A stretch of 64,000 nt of DNA from Terebella lapidaria (lineage: Eukaryota > Annelida > Polychaeta > Terebellida > Terebellidae): NCBI GenBank assembly GCA_949152475.1, contig OX424555.1, positions 98,551,515 through 98,615,514 of the forward strand. Direction: 5' to 3'. The position numbers were made by a program, and so were the translations under genes. Of the stretch, positions 19,256-31,589 are shown piece by piece; position 1 is the stretch's first letter, and each line of letters opens with the position of its first letter. The notes under the pieces are model-generated. The model made no database searches. It was not told where the DNA came from and saw only the letters and a list, made by a program, of their open reading frames with translations.

Positions 19256-19439
19256 TTATAGAAACTGGGTAGAAATCATTACGATAGTTGGTTGTGATCT
19301 GAAGTGTTTTCTTATGATTAATATCATTGGGATCTCCAAATATATAGTGATTGGTGAAGTTATCTTGAGAATAATCATTACTCAAATCAGTGAGACATGC
19401 AGCTCATTATCCGTACATAACTAATTTGACTTTCTTGTC

Positions 19440-21300
19440 GTAAGCTTCACTGTCGTCGGTCTAACCGGCTAAAACAGCCAATCAGGAACATTGCATAATC
19501 ATTTCTCTGGTGACTTGGTGATTTTTTTCGGTAGACAATGTGGGGTTATGAGCTGTCAACTGAAATAAGATTATTTCCTACGACACTCAACAGATGAGTA
19601 GTCTTGTTGAATAAGTTTTTCGACAATACCTCACTAATTAGCAATGGAATATCTACATATTAAATAGTTTTCATCATTTCTAATTACATGGGATATTTTT
19701 TCAGGAGTTGTGAATGAAACGCGATAATGTGGGCGTCAAGAATGTTACTGTTTTACATAAAGTTTTGTGCTGGGAGAGGTTTTCTTGTCGTTGTGCCCTT
19801 TGTGATGTGGTAGGAGGATGTAGTTATGGTGGTAATGGTACGTAGGAAGTGTGGGTGAAAGAACTGTTCCATCGCGCTGTTTTATATTGCTACGAAACTG
19901 TGGCAAACTGCAGTGGCAGACTTTCTTACAATCGAGCAATGTACCACTGGGCCCATTGGCTATGACGCAATCACAACATACATGTACCTTTCACGAGAGA
20001 ACAACAGCATATGTATCTCAATATTTCACTCGTTTGTATTCTGGCGATATGACGTTTGTTTATAAATTACATACCAAATGAATTAGCCGAGAAAAGTGAA
20101 ATGACCCTAGTGAAATGACCCTAGAAGTGAAAAACTAGAGAGGTATATATTTTATTCGAAGAATTTTTTACACTACTCATTGGTTATGATAACACATAGT
20201 GATGCAACGTCTACACTAGTTCAAAAGGCTCCCGAACAGGATATTGGGGAAACAATCCAATATCTACTGCTACATAGCGATTTCCCTGAGGAAAAGTATC
20301 TGGTTTCTGGCAAATTACATTATTGTAACTCCTCATGTATGTCTAACTACTAGTTTCCTATGAACAGTATAACCGTATATAATATGTACTTTTGGTTGTA
20401 TGTTTATTGTAATGTATAGTTAAAGTACTGAAAATTCCCACTGCCAAATTTCCAAATAAATTCGTTTATAACCAATTTTCAGGCGTTTTCAGATATTTGT
20501 CTGTATCAATGTGTACCTCTTTATGTATACAGATTTTAACAATGTGTTCATGGTAATAAGTTCTGACACCATCATTATGATCGGCTACACATTAATGGTA
20601 TTGCAAGAATCCATGTTAGATGATGTTCATGACCCGCAATTTCTATGGATGTATATCAAAGATTAAATCATCGTACCGCCGGATTGCTGGTCTTTGTTTT
20701 GGCAAAGATGTCTTTTGTCAGGGTGAAGGTTATGGCAGGAAACGAGCGCTCTGTTTGGACTCAGTTCCACCGATCACCAGAAATGATGGTTGTGCGAGAT
20801 AGAGTGCTAGACTTGATAGAACATGTCACCCATGGTAGTGGACTGCTATGCTTTACGTTTTGGGAACATGGTGGAATTATCACATGTAACTGGCGAATAT
20901 CAGGGTCATATTATTGTGAACCGTTTTGGCATATGCAAAATCCTAATAATCTCAATGTGATCCTGACTTTATGACACAAATCATATTTATTACGTGTACT
21001 TTGACCGTTGATGGTTACCACAATTGACACGAATTTTCTATCCCAGGCAATATTCGATCTTCGCGCGTGTTCTTGTGTCTATATATGTTATTGGTTTAGC
21101 AGACACCTTGTCTGATCTGATTAGCCTATAGATTGCTACACTGTTGGAATTCTATTGGACATCATTGACGGATTATATATTTCACTTGTATGGGAACCTT
21201 ATCAGAGGCACCAGAGTGTCCGGACTGTCCTCGGGTTTGTGTATGTAGGGTATTGCCATATTGCCAGTAATTTGAACTCAACATTTAATTATATGAATAA
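19440..21300 (+). repeat. Module E, copy 1
   Basis: Aligns with 35,411-36,340 (from about 20,170 on) and with 38,340-38,700 (19,540-19,900), with many substitutions and indels. The 109-codon frame at 20,645-20,974 is broken in the 36-kb copy, so it is not under visible selection. Confidence 0.65.
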
Positions 21301-22439
21301 AACCAGCATCACAAAAACACACTAAACATGGAGTACAAAAAGTATAAAACATAGCAATGTTCAATTTGAGGTTTATTTGGAACATATTCACTTCAGAATA
21401 ATATATGATAATTCAATTTATCAAACAATAATTTTATTTTCGATTTCAAAAAAATAAATTTAAGTCAGTATCATTGATGCTACCTTTCTTCATATTGATT
21501 ATATACAGTAGACAAACAAATTCCACAAAATATGAAGAAAAATATTGGTCGTCAATATTCATCAATTATCATTCCGGAGTCTGTGAAGGCTTTCCCAGTC
21601 TTGCTAGGTAAAAGCCATTTCTTTCTTCTGGATGTTAGGTTTCATTGTTCATACTCCTCGGCTTCACTCTTATGGCTGGATTCATTCTCCACGAGAATAG
21701 GTTTATTCACTCCAATGGGCAATGTTCCAGAAATCTATAACAATGAAAAACATTTTATTCGTATGTTTCCTGTATATTTATTTCCTGACAAATCTGTTGA
21801 CTCTAACGTCGCATTTTTTAATGTCTTAACTTTCGTTTGCGTGATGGGAATTTTTATCCTACCAGGTATTTACGACAATTACGCCAAGGGTTTCAACAGA
21901 GCAATATCATTCACTGTCCATCTCATTGTACAGTATGAGTAGGATACTAGTAGGATACTAGTAGGATACTAGTGATACTACTTCTCCACATTTCAGATCC
22001 CATCAGAGCAATTCAAAAATAAGGTTCATGTAGTTTCTCAATACTGCATATCTAGAAATCAGTCCGTGACAGGTGATGAGAACAACTTCATGAGGACCAT
22101 TCTATTCTCAATATTGTTGTGGGATATTTTTTCTAATGAACAAGAAATCAGTGGTGACCGACCGTTAATGAATGAAACGTACGGATCTATGGTTTGTTCA
22201 TTACGGTTGTGCAACTGGTTTGGGTGAATGTGCTCAGTATGTCAATTTCAGTATGACATTTGTCAATGTTTAATGTCAATTTATGGAATTGCTGTTCAAT
22301 TATTATAGCAAACGTTCCACATTAACACACTTCTTTGCTGCTGTAAGAATATCAACACCCTTATATCTACTCTCTTTCTCAGTCTACACGTTCTTAGATT
22401 CCCATGTAGAGAAGCTCTTTATTGATCTTGCACATTATT
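21301..22439. other. No recognised gene; short tandem repeat inside
   Basis: A 136-codon frame (21,532-21,942, plus) encodes a peptide with hydrophobic segments that I do not recognise. It has no promoter, splice or repeat support. At 21,942-21,975 an 11-bp unit (aggatactagt) is repeated three times. Confidence 0.4.
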
Positions 22440-24300
22440 TGTGTTGATGAACATAGCTTGTAGGAATATGTGATCTTGTTAGCTTTTCTAGAATGAAGAC
22501 TCCATATGATCAAACTTTAGTCTAGCATCTCAGAACGTCCAATAATAGTATCTCTGAAAATCAAATGAAAAAATGTATATATTCGTGTATCATTACCTCA
22601 TAAACATCCGGTGTTTTCGGTCTAATACCTTTTTATTTGAGCTCCAATTGGCGTGCGTGTAAGGAGGCACTCTACCTAAACATTGTGCTCACTGAATGTA
22701 GACATGGAATAAAATTCTTGATTCTTGGCACTATATCTTTGATATGACCGTGTTCCAGATTCGTTCACGAGGGTCAATGAGAACTAAAGTGCTACTTGTG
22801 ATATATCGACTATGAAATGAATTTGTCTTCAACCATATAAATGTTGATCTGGAATCGATATACTTCAATTTCACATGATTCATGACTGCGTATAATACTT
22901 CACACACCATCCGACGAATTTGCTACATTAATTCATCATCCAGTCGCTAAATGAGGCAGAGAAGAACAATATGCACCGAGCGTAATGCTGCTCAGCATCT
23001 TTGTTTGTTCACTGAACCCGGAAATATCGAACTCGCTCCAGAACCGAGCTCCAGTGCCGAAACGCAAAGGAAGTGGTTATGCTGTGGTAAATCAGGCCTA
23101 TGTCACATTTGAGAATTCACAGTACTGTGGCAAATAATGATCTGCGCATTTTGTGAGAAATTTATTGGGAAATACTTTGATACTCAACAAATGCAGTTGG
23201 GAAATCCTAAATCTGCCAGCAAGCATTGTTATGAGCTTGATTTGCGAAAGTGATATATAATTTTTGATATCGGTATACAGAATTGACGCTAAAGTTCTTC
23301 ACCATGTGCACATGACCAAATTGTTGGCGTCCTCTCACCAAGATGATTGGTAGAGTAGATCCGTTTACGTATAGATCTAGTGAAAGAAGTTGTAGACGGC
23401 TAAACTCAGTGTATCTGCAGTAGTGAATGGTCAGAAACCTATATCATTGTACTCTTGAAAGACTTTGTCCACAACTGCCAAATAAACTGTCGATATATCA
23501 TATGGCTCGCTTTACGTTTGATGTTGAGCATCATGGATCCTATTTATCAAACTGTAAATTATATGTGGAATCGGGGTCACACTAGCAGACATTGAATCAA
23601 TAACTTGTCCTGATATCGAAAAGCATGACACCAACACACAACTAGTACGATGTCTAAAATTAAGGTGCACTCTATGGGTCTTTTAAAAATTTACAGATTT
23701 AATATTTGTTATTATCACTCTCCCGATCATAAACTGCTTGATACAAATAACCTTTAGAGAAAGTATCCTTCTCGGATGTGTTTTACGTTCGTGACTCCAT
23801 CACTTAGCATATGAATGCAGTTACATGATCAAAGCGTTAATGGTTATCTGGTTTGTGCTGATATCAAGAGCTTGCCCCGATAGCGTGTGATTGACTTGCG
23901 TGTCCTTAAACGATGAGGTGATCAGGCACAAATTTAATCACATGGGTCGATAAAGTATTGCATGTTATAATTGGGTATATTGCCTTCCATCAAGATGTTA
24001 TCAAGGACATCTGACCTCGAGATCTATACACATGAAAGACCTCAAGTCCAATTTTCGAATGCCTAATAGTTATGTGAAGCAACGCGCATATATCAATAAA
24101 GACAGATCAACAAAGACACGTTTGGCTCAATAAGGTCATCTGAGTACCAAACTGAAATTATGAACGAAAATATGTCTATAGGTCGTATATGATACGTGCA
24201 TACTAAGACTTGAATTGCCATATATCCGGGGATGATGCTCTCATGGATATGAATTTGACTCAAATACCAAATGATGCCACTGCTCTGAAAAATGTGTAAC
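22440..24300 (+). repeat. Module C, copy 2 (uninterrupted)
   Basis: Paralogue of 4,500-5,712 + 11,809-13,092 + 18,785-18,898. It preserves the pre-insertion state of both large elements: the TAT site at 23,099-23,101 and the TGTTGG-equivalent site at about 24,110-24,130 (here 'cacgtttggctcaa'). Identity is roughly 65-75% by eye. Confidence 0.7.
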
Positions 24301-24619
24301 AAAAGTTTGGATGCAACAAGCGCGTTTCATTCTGGGATGTGGGTTCCGCATAAGCCAGAGCCTACTTATTATATGTTCCGTTGTAGCTCCCTGGCCTCTA
24401 ATAGCCATAAATACCACACAAACTCACTATGAACATCCTGTTCTCAAATATATTCAGATATCATTGACAGCTTGCTTTTGGTCACCAACACCCATCAGGT
24501 ATCTTGCTCAGTAGGAATAGTCAGGGAGTACATATTATTTTGATTGCCATGGCAACCAATATGGCTGGTATTCAAGTTGAAACACGATATACAAGTTTCA
24601 GATATTAACAGATTAGTAA

Positions 24620-27180
24620 CATAACATTAGTAATGATCATAATACTGTAAAATTGAGATCGATGAAGCACTATAGTGATAAAGTATTCATTGATCGTCTT
24701 CGTAATCAGGACTGGTCTGATATATACACATGTGAAAATTCTAATGTAGCATGGTGTAAGTTTAAAGAGATCTTCTTGTCTGTTCTCAATGATTTAGCAC
24801 CTATGAAAGAAGTGAGGGTGAAACAAAGGTCTGACCAGTGGATGACCAGTGAAATCCTTGAGCTCATTAGGCTACGAGACAAAAGTCTTGCCAAGTTTAA
24901 ACGGTCTAGATCTCAGGGTGATTATGACAAGTACAGAAACCAAGTTAAATACAAAAAAGACAAAGCAAAATCTCAATATTATGAAAATGCAGTGAATGAC
25001 AACAAAAATGAACCCAAAAAGCTGTGGACCGTGCTAAAAGATCTTGGCACGTCAAGTAAAGGTAAATCAAAAACAAGTTCGATTGGTCTGTCTATTAATG
25101 ATGTCCTATGTTTTGACAAGCACACGGTGGCAAATCACTTCAACTCATTTTTTACTTCCATTGCCTCAACCCTTGTCGAGAAATTGCCAGAATCTTCTAC
25201 CAGAGCAAGAATGTTGTACCCAGTATGTTCAGTTTATTACCTGCTACTAACGATCAAGTATTACAGGTTTTAAGTGCCATGAGTAGCAATAAATCTACAG
25301 GATTAGATGATGTTCCAGCCAGATTTATTAAGGCCAGTATGAATGTCATTTCTGCACACATATGTCATATTTTCAATATGTCAGTAAATACCAGTTGCTT
25401 TCCTGATCAACTAAAAACAGCCAGAGTTGTTCCATTGTTTAAGAAAAATAGTAAATCAGAATGCGGTAATTATCGGCCTGTATCAATATTGAGTATTGTA
25501 TCTAAGGTCTTTGAAAAGCTTGTGTTCAACCAAGTCAGTGATTACCTTAAACAAAACAACATATTGTACAAATACCAGTCAGGTTTCAGGAATTCTTATT
25601 CTACTGACTCCTGCTTGATTCATCTGTCCGACTTTGTAAAACATGAGAGTGATAAAGGCAATTACACAGGCATGGTCTTGTTAGACCTACAGAAAGCTTT
25701 CGATACCGTTGATCATGCTATTTTATTGTCCAAATTAAAATGCATGGGTATGAAAGAAATGTCTGTCAAGTGGTTTGAGTCATATCTAACTGGAAGGTCA
25801 CAGGTTACAGATGTTGGTGGCGTTATGTCAAACAGTGAAATCATAACGTGTGGTGTTCCACAAGGTTCCATACTGGGGCCTCTTCTATTTCTGATATATG
25901 TGAATGACATGACAGCAGCAGTTAAGTGCAAGTTATTGCTATATGCAGATGATTCTGCCTTGCTGGTGCCAGGAAGGGATATATCAGAGATAGAGCAAGT
26001 CCTCAGTGTGGAACTTGAATCTGTGAGTAACTGGCTGGCAGAAAACAAACTCTCGCTCCATTACGGCAAGACTGAATCTATTCTGTTTGGTACTAAGAGC
26101 CGGTTAAGAAAGGATGACAAAATAAGTGTGTGTTGCAACGGAAATGACATTGCATCAAAGTCTAGTGTAACTTATCTTGGTGTAACTTTAGATCAATCTC
26201 TATCAGGCGAGGTTATTGCCAACAAGGTACTCTCTAAAAGTGCCAACAAGCTAAAGTTCTTATACAGAAGCACAAAAAACTTCAACTTGAAAACTAAAAA
26301 GTTACTAGTATCGGCCCTGATCCAATGTCATTTCGACTATGCCAGCTCCATGTGGTACAGTGGTCTCACCAAAAAAACTTAAGAATCGCATGCAAACTAT
26401 GCAAAATAAAATGGTCAGGTATTTGTTGAATGTTCCACCCAGACATCATATTGGTGTAATTGAACTGAAACAAGTTGGTTTTCTACCTGTTGAATACAGG
26501 GTTGAACAACTAAAACTGAACCACATGTACAAAGTCATTAATGGTAGTGCACCTGAGTATTTAAATTTTAATATAAGCCGCATTGTGGATCAACATAGGT
26601 ATGCCACTCGTGGCAGTCAACTAGCTTGTCATGTTCCTAGGGTAGGTGGATCTTGTGCATCGTCATTCTTTTATACAGGTATTAGTGCCTGGAATAAAGT
26701 ACCTGATTTTATCAAACAGTCCTCAAACAAATACAGGTTCAAAATTCTAGTCAAAACATACCTTTGGGATCGATTTTCTGCAGAGTCTTCTAGTCATTTT
26801 GTATGACTGGTTTGGTGCTTTCCTTATTACTATTCTGTCCTTATTTTGTACTCTTTTTTGTTATCATTCTATTATTATTATTATTATTATTATTTTTATA
26901 ATTATCATTATCATCTATTTATTTATCAGTATTATTAGCCTTTTTTTCATATGTCTATTTTGTTATTATTGTTATTATTATTCCATTGTACAATTGTCTT
27001 TATTAATTTATTTGTTGTGCCCAAATTCAACTCTTGTTGCCACTCAGTCTTGTTTTCTATACAGAGGACCACATTGGAAATAAGTGTTTTTACTAATACT
27101 TTTATGTGCTATCCTCGGTGATTGTTATACATCATTTTACATGTACTTTTTACCCAAATAAATCAAATCAAATCAAAATC
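24620..27180 (+). mobile_element. 5'-truncated non-LTR retrotransposon (Jockey/CR1-Daphne type)
   Basis: Starts within the last codons of the endonuclease (an NDHNTVKL segment at about 24,632), includes the RT region and C-terminal domain, and ends in a 3' tail of 'aaatcaaatcaaatc' repeats at 27,160-27,180. The truncation is the usual outcome of incomplete target-primed reverse transcription. The 3' UTR (26,807-27,100) contains an ATT-rich microsatellite. Confidence 0.8.
24629..26806 (+). pseudogene. Reverse transcriptase of a non-LTR retrotransposon, two frameshifts
   Basis: Three overlapping frames make one protein. 24,629-25,190 holds the linker between endonuclease and RT (RSMKHYSDKVF...). 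25,190-26,375 holds the RT proper: NYRPVSILSIVSKVFEKLVF, LLDLQKAFDTVDHAILLSKL with the first catalytic Asp, GVPQGSILGPLLFLIYVNDM, and YADD at 25,942-25,953. 26,375-26,806 holds a C-terminal domain (TRGSQLACHVPR, SFFYTGISAWNKVPDFIKQ). The first frameshift is near 25,190. The second is an extra A in a run of seven A at about 26,370. Core catalytic residues are intact, but with the frameshifts and no endonuclease the copy is inactive. The clade is judged from motif style only. Confidence 0.85.
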
Positions 27181-27224
27181 GTCTTGTGGAATAGATGCAC
27201 AAAATGTTCAAACACACCCTAGTA

Positions 27225-27455
27225 AGAAGAGCTTCCAAGAAATGCTAATGACGTTACCACGATCTGGTTGATAGGTACACCAAATCTGTCACCTAAATGC
27301 AGTAAGACCTGCTCACATGTTCATTTGTTTGGAAATAATGAGAATGCCACATATGGAGCAGACGGAATATGTTCACTCTTTCCAGACACCATATTTCACC
27401 TTCTTATGACCATACATGGGGACTCTTGAAGTTCTGTACAATTTTCTCGCTTTTG
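27225..27455 (+). repeat. Penelope-like 3' fragment, highly diverged
   Basis: 'Aagaaatgctaatgacgtta' followed by 'ccacgatctggttgata' corresponds to codons for KKFYGRHHDLVD in the Penelope-like ORF (56,008-56,043). Downstream 'atgttcactctttccag' matches the 3' UTR at 56,138-56,155. Confidence 0.6.
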
Positions 27456-27469
27456 CTTGACACTGAATG

Positions 27470-27690
27470 TAAGTATCAATCTATTACCACCAATACAGCC
27501 AAATTTTGATGATTCCAATAACAAACATAAAATACAACACTTTGCAATAGAAACAAAGCCCGACCAAATACCTTATCAAAAACACACTGGCGTCATCAGG
27601 GGCAGACAGTTTGGTAAATGTAGTTGTTTCTACTGTACACCTGATAGAATTAGTATACAACTGCTCAACAACCTATGAAAATAACTTAGA
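27470..27690 (+). repeat. Dispersed repeat family A, copy 2
   Basis: Match to 60-275, sharing CACTGGCGTCATCAGG. It is sandwiched between two pieces of Penelope-like 3' sequence. Confidence 0.6.
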
Positions 27691-27769
27691 AATCCGAAAC
27701 AAACCCCATGGAATAGATATATGACAAGTACATAAGTACCTAATCACAAGCCAAAAGGCTACTGAGTTG

Positions 27770-27855
27770 AACTTGGAGATGGGATAACGGACTCGGTTGT
27801 GTTCGCTCGGAATACTTTGTACCTTGGTATTAGTTCCATGTTTATAGCGAATAAG
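27770..27855 (+). repeat. Penelope-like 3' terminal fragment
   Basis: 'Gagatgggataacggactcg' and 'tcgctcggaatact' match the 3' end of the Penelope-like element at about 56,266-56,310. Confidence 0.55.
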
Positions 27856-27865
27856 GTATGAGAAA

Positions 27866-28112
27866 TGTCGCCGTTTGGAAGTAGACTCCAGGACACACAG
27901 GTAGAATCAGTGCAGTTTATTCACAGTGTTGTATGATACATGTGCGATGATGACTGTCAGACTGGCAAGTGGCAATTGGACTTGGCGCCAAAGCCCTTTA
28001 TATTATTTTATTACAATGGAAGTGACGTCATTAGTGGAATTACCGTACTACAACAAATAATAACTATTAGGAATAACTTTAGCTCCACTCCATAAATGAA
28101 TACCCGGCTACA
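27866..28112 (-). repeat. LTR (3' LTR in element orientation)
   Basis: 247 bp, canonical TG...CA ends on the minus strand. Contains TGACGTCA at about 28,022-28,029 in the segment missing from the other LTR. Confidence 0.75.
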
Positions 28113-30486
28113 TACTTCCCCACAAAAATAGATGTCGTCCTCGACATTATGAAGTGTAACAGATAAATGACTAATGTTGAACTCAGAACAACATCCGAAA
28201 TACTGATCCTGAGAAATATTACAAGTGAAACCAATAAGCAAAAAATGTACAATTGGTAGATATAAAGTAAGCATAGTGATATGCAAATAAATATTGGAAA
28301 TAACACCAATACTAAAGAAGACCAGGAGTATACAAAATACTACACCAGGGCCAACTACCACAGTTGTTCAATAAATAATGGTTTCAAAATAGATCCGAGA
28401 AGAATGAACTCCACCAAATCACAACCAAGAAGAACACAGAATGTTATTAAAACACACTATCAGATATTTTAGTTCTGCCACGAAAATTGACGCTAACAAA
28501 TAACGAACTCCCTGCTAGACGTAGCTAGTCATGCCTCGACCAAGTGATGAGTGTACATTGTAGAGATATTACCGCGATTAATCACTACAAAAGTATACAA
28601 TACACTATAACTAAACAAATCAGATAAGTGTAGAGAAACAACATACATATGAGTAATCAGAAAAATATAATTATATAGATCTGGTAAAATAAATTACTAA
28701 ACTGAACCACACACCATGAAATGACAAGCTGACGATGTCAAAAATCAAACACCAGGGTACCGTTTCACTAAGAATTCAAGGAGCTCCTTAATGCAATTTT
28801 TGCTCCTACAGTCCATTTTGCTCCATAAATAAAAAGCTCTTTATGGATTAGCATTTAAGGTATCACACCTGGGATTCCTCCGATGAACATCCGTGTACCC
28901 AATCAAATAGTTCCTAAAAAAAACTTGGATTTCAGGCATGTATGCAGTCTTTGTGGATATTGAATATATAACTAGTGGTGTTTTGTAGCTAAAAAGCTTC
29001 GAACATTGCACTACATGTCGTTTTGAGAAAACATTAAATGTCTGGTATTCCTACGCCGAACACACATGTTTCGAGGGGACCTCGGCTGTCAGACGCTCGT
29101 CGGCAAAACGGGCGGAAACTGGTGATTTTTTTCATTTAGCTCGCGAAAAAACGAGCGTGTGACCATATGACGAAATGACATTTTTATTACAGCCCAGTGA
29201 TGTAGCTGTCAGAAAAAATGAACAATAAGTTCATTTTCTTCCCCTTTGATAGAGATAAGAAGGTCCGAAGTGGGAAAATTTACATTGATTTATATAGGGC
29301 CTTCTAACCCAGGTGTGCAGCCTTCACTAAGAATTTGTTCTTTAAATAACTCCCAAATTTGCTCCTTAATAAGGAGCACTGGCGAGCACTCTTTTAAATA
29401 TGAAAATGCTCTTTGAAAGAATGATATGTCAATATTCGTGCATCGAGTTATGTACTGGATGTTGTGATATAATGTACCCCCATTATCATAATAATAAGCT
29501 CACACGCTTTAATTAATCCATGGGCATGTTGGTTATGGAAGACACGGCCTAAAAACCGCTTTTCTTGGGCTTGATTTTTAATATATTTTCATTGCGTCTT
29601 CAAGAAATATACATTTAACGAACCACCGTATTATTATTGGAGCGGCGTTGGTCGTGGTGGATGGTAAATCACTCTCCAAGTATACCATCAGCTTAATGAC
29701 ATTCAACGATATTGTTCTATGAGTGATGGTTTTTCTGTACTCTGTCAATATTTGTCAATATTTGACATGTTGATAACCGTCTAATATCTAGTGAAATTGG
29801 CCATGTACCGGCCCCGGTCGATATAGCGTCAAGATGATAGTGTTTGAACTATTCCTGTTCCTTTATACATGTGTAGCCTATAGGCCAATCAGTATCGTTC
29901 AGTTTATTTACCAAAACCCAATAGTATAATACATTAAGCATTTCTCCCTAAATTTAATCGAGATATACTCGATTCACAAAATAATTATAAATCGTGGGGG
30001 AAAACATATATGTCTCATGGCAATCATGGTCGAAAGTATCCCAAATACCATGAAAAATGTTTTTTTTCAGCGGGGCAAAATTTTTAAAAAAATCATGTAT
30101 ATACTTATATCCGCACAAACCCATAGTACATATAGACGTTTAGCATAATAACACAAAACGTATTTCATGTTGGATTTTAGAATGAATTTCAATATAAATT
30201 GACGTCAAATTAAATTTTAAAATGACGTCAAATTCTTAATGAGTCAGCTTGCAAGCAATAAAATATACCCATTTGTATTAGACTATTAGGCTCATCAGCA
30301 ATAATTAGTAACGGAATTAGTTGCCAAGGGAACCGATCTTTATATTTATCCCTGGTAACCACATGGGTGCTAGGGCCGAAACATCATAAATTAATGCAAC
30401 AAGTGTTAAAAAGTGTATGCTACCCTTTTAAAATTATGTTTTACACCTCAACAGCGAATGACCGATCAGCGAATGGTAATTGTAAA
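28113..30486. other. Interior of the LTR element, no gene seen
   Basis: No frame above about 116 codons and no retroviral motif. Two stretches (about 28,755-28,800 and 29,325-29,350) share 'ttcactaagaatt' and 'ctccttaat', perhaps the ends of a small insertion. Confidence 0.4.
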
Positions 30487-30694
30487 AATCGCCGTTTGGA
30501 AGTAGACTCCAGGACACACAGGTAGAATCAGTGCAGTTTATTCACAGTGTTGTATAATACAAGTGCGATGATGACTGTCAGACTGGCAAGTGGCAATTGG
30601 ACTTGGCGCCAAAGCCCTTTATATTATTTTATATATATATAATAACTATTAGGAATAACTTTAGCTCCAATCCATAAATGAATACCCGGCTACA
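30487..30694 (-). repeat. LTR (5' LTR in element orientation), shorter
   Basis: 208 bp. Its inner border ('aatcgcc' instead of 'tgtcgcc' on the plus strand) is mutated, and no primer-binding site can be recognised beside it. Confidence 0.7.
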
Positions 30695-30757
30695 GAAATA
30701 TGGGTTTAACTGGTAGAGTTCGGTTCTTGAAATCAGGTACTTTACACTTTTGTACCT

Positions 30758-31250
30758 CACTGTCCGGAATCCGTTTCCGGATATTGGGAAACGATATTTT
30801 TCGGTTGGGAAACGATATGTTCGATTGGGAAACGCCAAGCTACAAGGGGTTATGTGTTGTTCTCCTCAATAAAGTATGAAAAAATAGGTGTAATCGTCAA
30901 TTTGAAGACAGACAAACATGGTTTAATGTTGTATAAAGTCTTCAGTGTCGACCAAATCTGCTATACTTGATGTAATATCGTTTTTGTAACGTGAAATGCG
31001 ATGAAAATGACACCGTTTAGAACAAATGAACACTGATGATTAAATATGTGTCGGATGCACATAAAAAGTAACACGAGTCAAGAGAAAGGTGTATTTCATG
31101 ATCTCCACTAAAAAGAAACACTTTACATCGTCTCATTAATAAATATTTGCTGATTTTCTGAACCAGTGATGTTTCGGTGGGTAAACGATAACGTTCCGAT
31201 TGGACAACAGTTCTGATATGGGTGTCTCGATTAGTAAACGATATTTTATT
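30758..31250 (+). repeat. Left TIR of the TACCT element
   Basis: Pairs with 34,910-35,405, for example 'ggatattgggaaacgatatt' at about 30,779 with 'aatatcgtttcccaatatcc' at about 35,361, and 'cggtgggtaaacgata' with 'tatcgtttacccaccg'. Confidence 0.75.
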
Positions 31251-31314
31251 TGAAATTTGTGGCCAGTTAAGGCTCGTGTTTGGCTATTATTCATACTTAT
31301 CATTTTTTCAACAG

Positions 31315-31545
31315 ATGGCGTCTCGCGGCTTCAACGCCAGGTGTTATCACTGTCATTCCAAGTTTGGAGACTCTAACCACATAGTGAAGCACTTATTTAA
31401 CAAACACCAAGAGAAACCTTTTCAATACTGAGACTCGTTGTGGATGAGGAAACGTTAGCCCAAAACGTTAGGGAAAAATTAGCCAAAGTCTGAGAAAGTT
31501 TATCGGAGAAATGCGCAGAATTAAGCTCTCAAAGTCTGCAATGGT
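31315..31545 (+). pseudogene. C2H2 zinc-finger coding relic behind an apparent 3' splice site
   Basis: 'Cattttttcaacag' at about 31,301-31,314 looks like a splice acceptor directly before ATG. The frame gives MASRGFNARCYHCHSKFGD and ends ...HQEKPFQY, with a C-x2-C-x12-H-x4-H finger, then a stop at 31,429. One base later another frame continues sensibly (LRLVVDEETLAQNVREKLAK) before further stops. I infer a frameshifted first coding exon of the transposon's own gene. It is not recognisable as a named transposase. Confidence 0.45.
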
Positions 31546-31589
31546 AATTTTTCAACAATGTCTGCCCAAGGAGAACATTGTTTTCTATA

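Larger units (their letters stand above)
27866..30694 (-). mobile_element. LTR retrotransposon, non-coding internal region
   Basis: Direct repeats 27,866-28,112 and about 30,487-30,694 are near identical. The element is flanked by GAAA at 27,862-27,865 and 30,695-30,698. Read on the minus strand, the LTRs start TGTAGCC and end GGCGACA. They contain TATAAAG and later AATAAA, as an LTR promoter and polyadenylation site should. The purine tract GTGGGGAAG directly precedes the 3' LTR (minus strand, at 28,117-28,125), as a polypurine tract. The internal 2.37 kb holds no gag or pol that I can read. It is therefore a non-autonomous or gutted copy. The right LTR lacks a segment of about 38 bp. Confidence 0.75.

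Noticed and set aside
28011-28361. 116-codon hydrophobic frame at the LTR element border
   Set aside because: It crosses the LTR boundary and polypurine tract and has no envelope or other known features.
27866-30694. Segmental duplication in place of LTRs
   Set aside because: The repeats have TG...CA ends, internal TATA and AATAAA in the same orientation, a purine tract at the correct side, and matching GAAA flanks.
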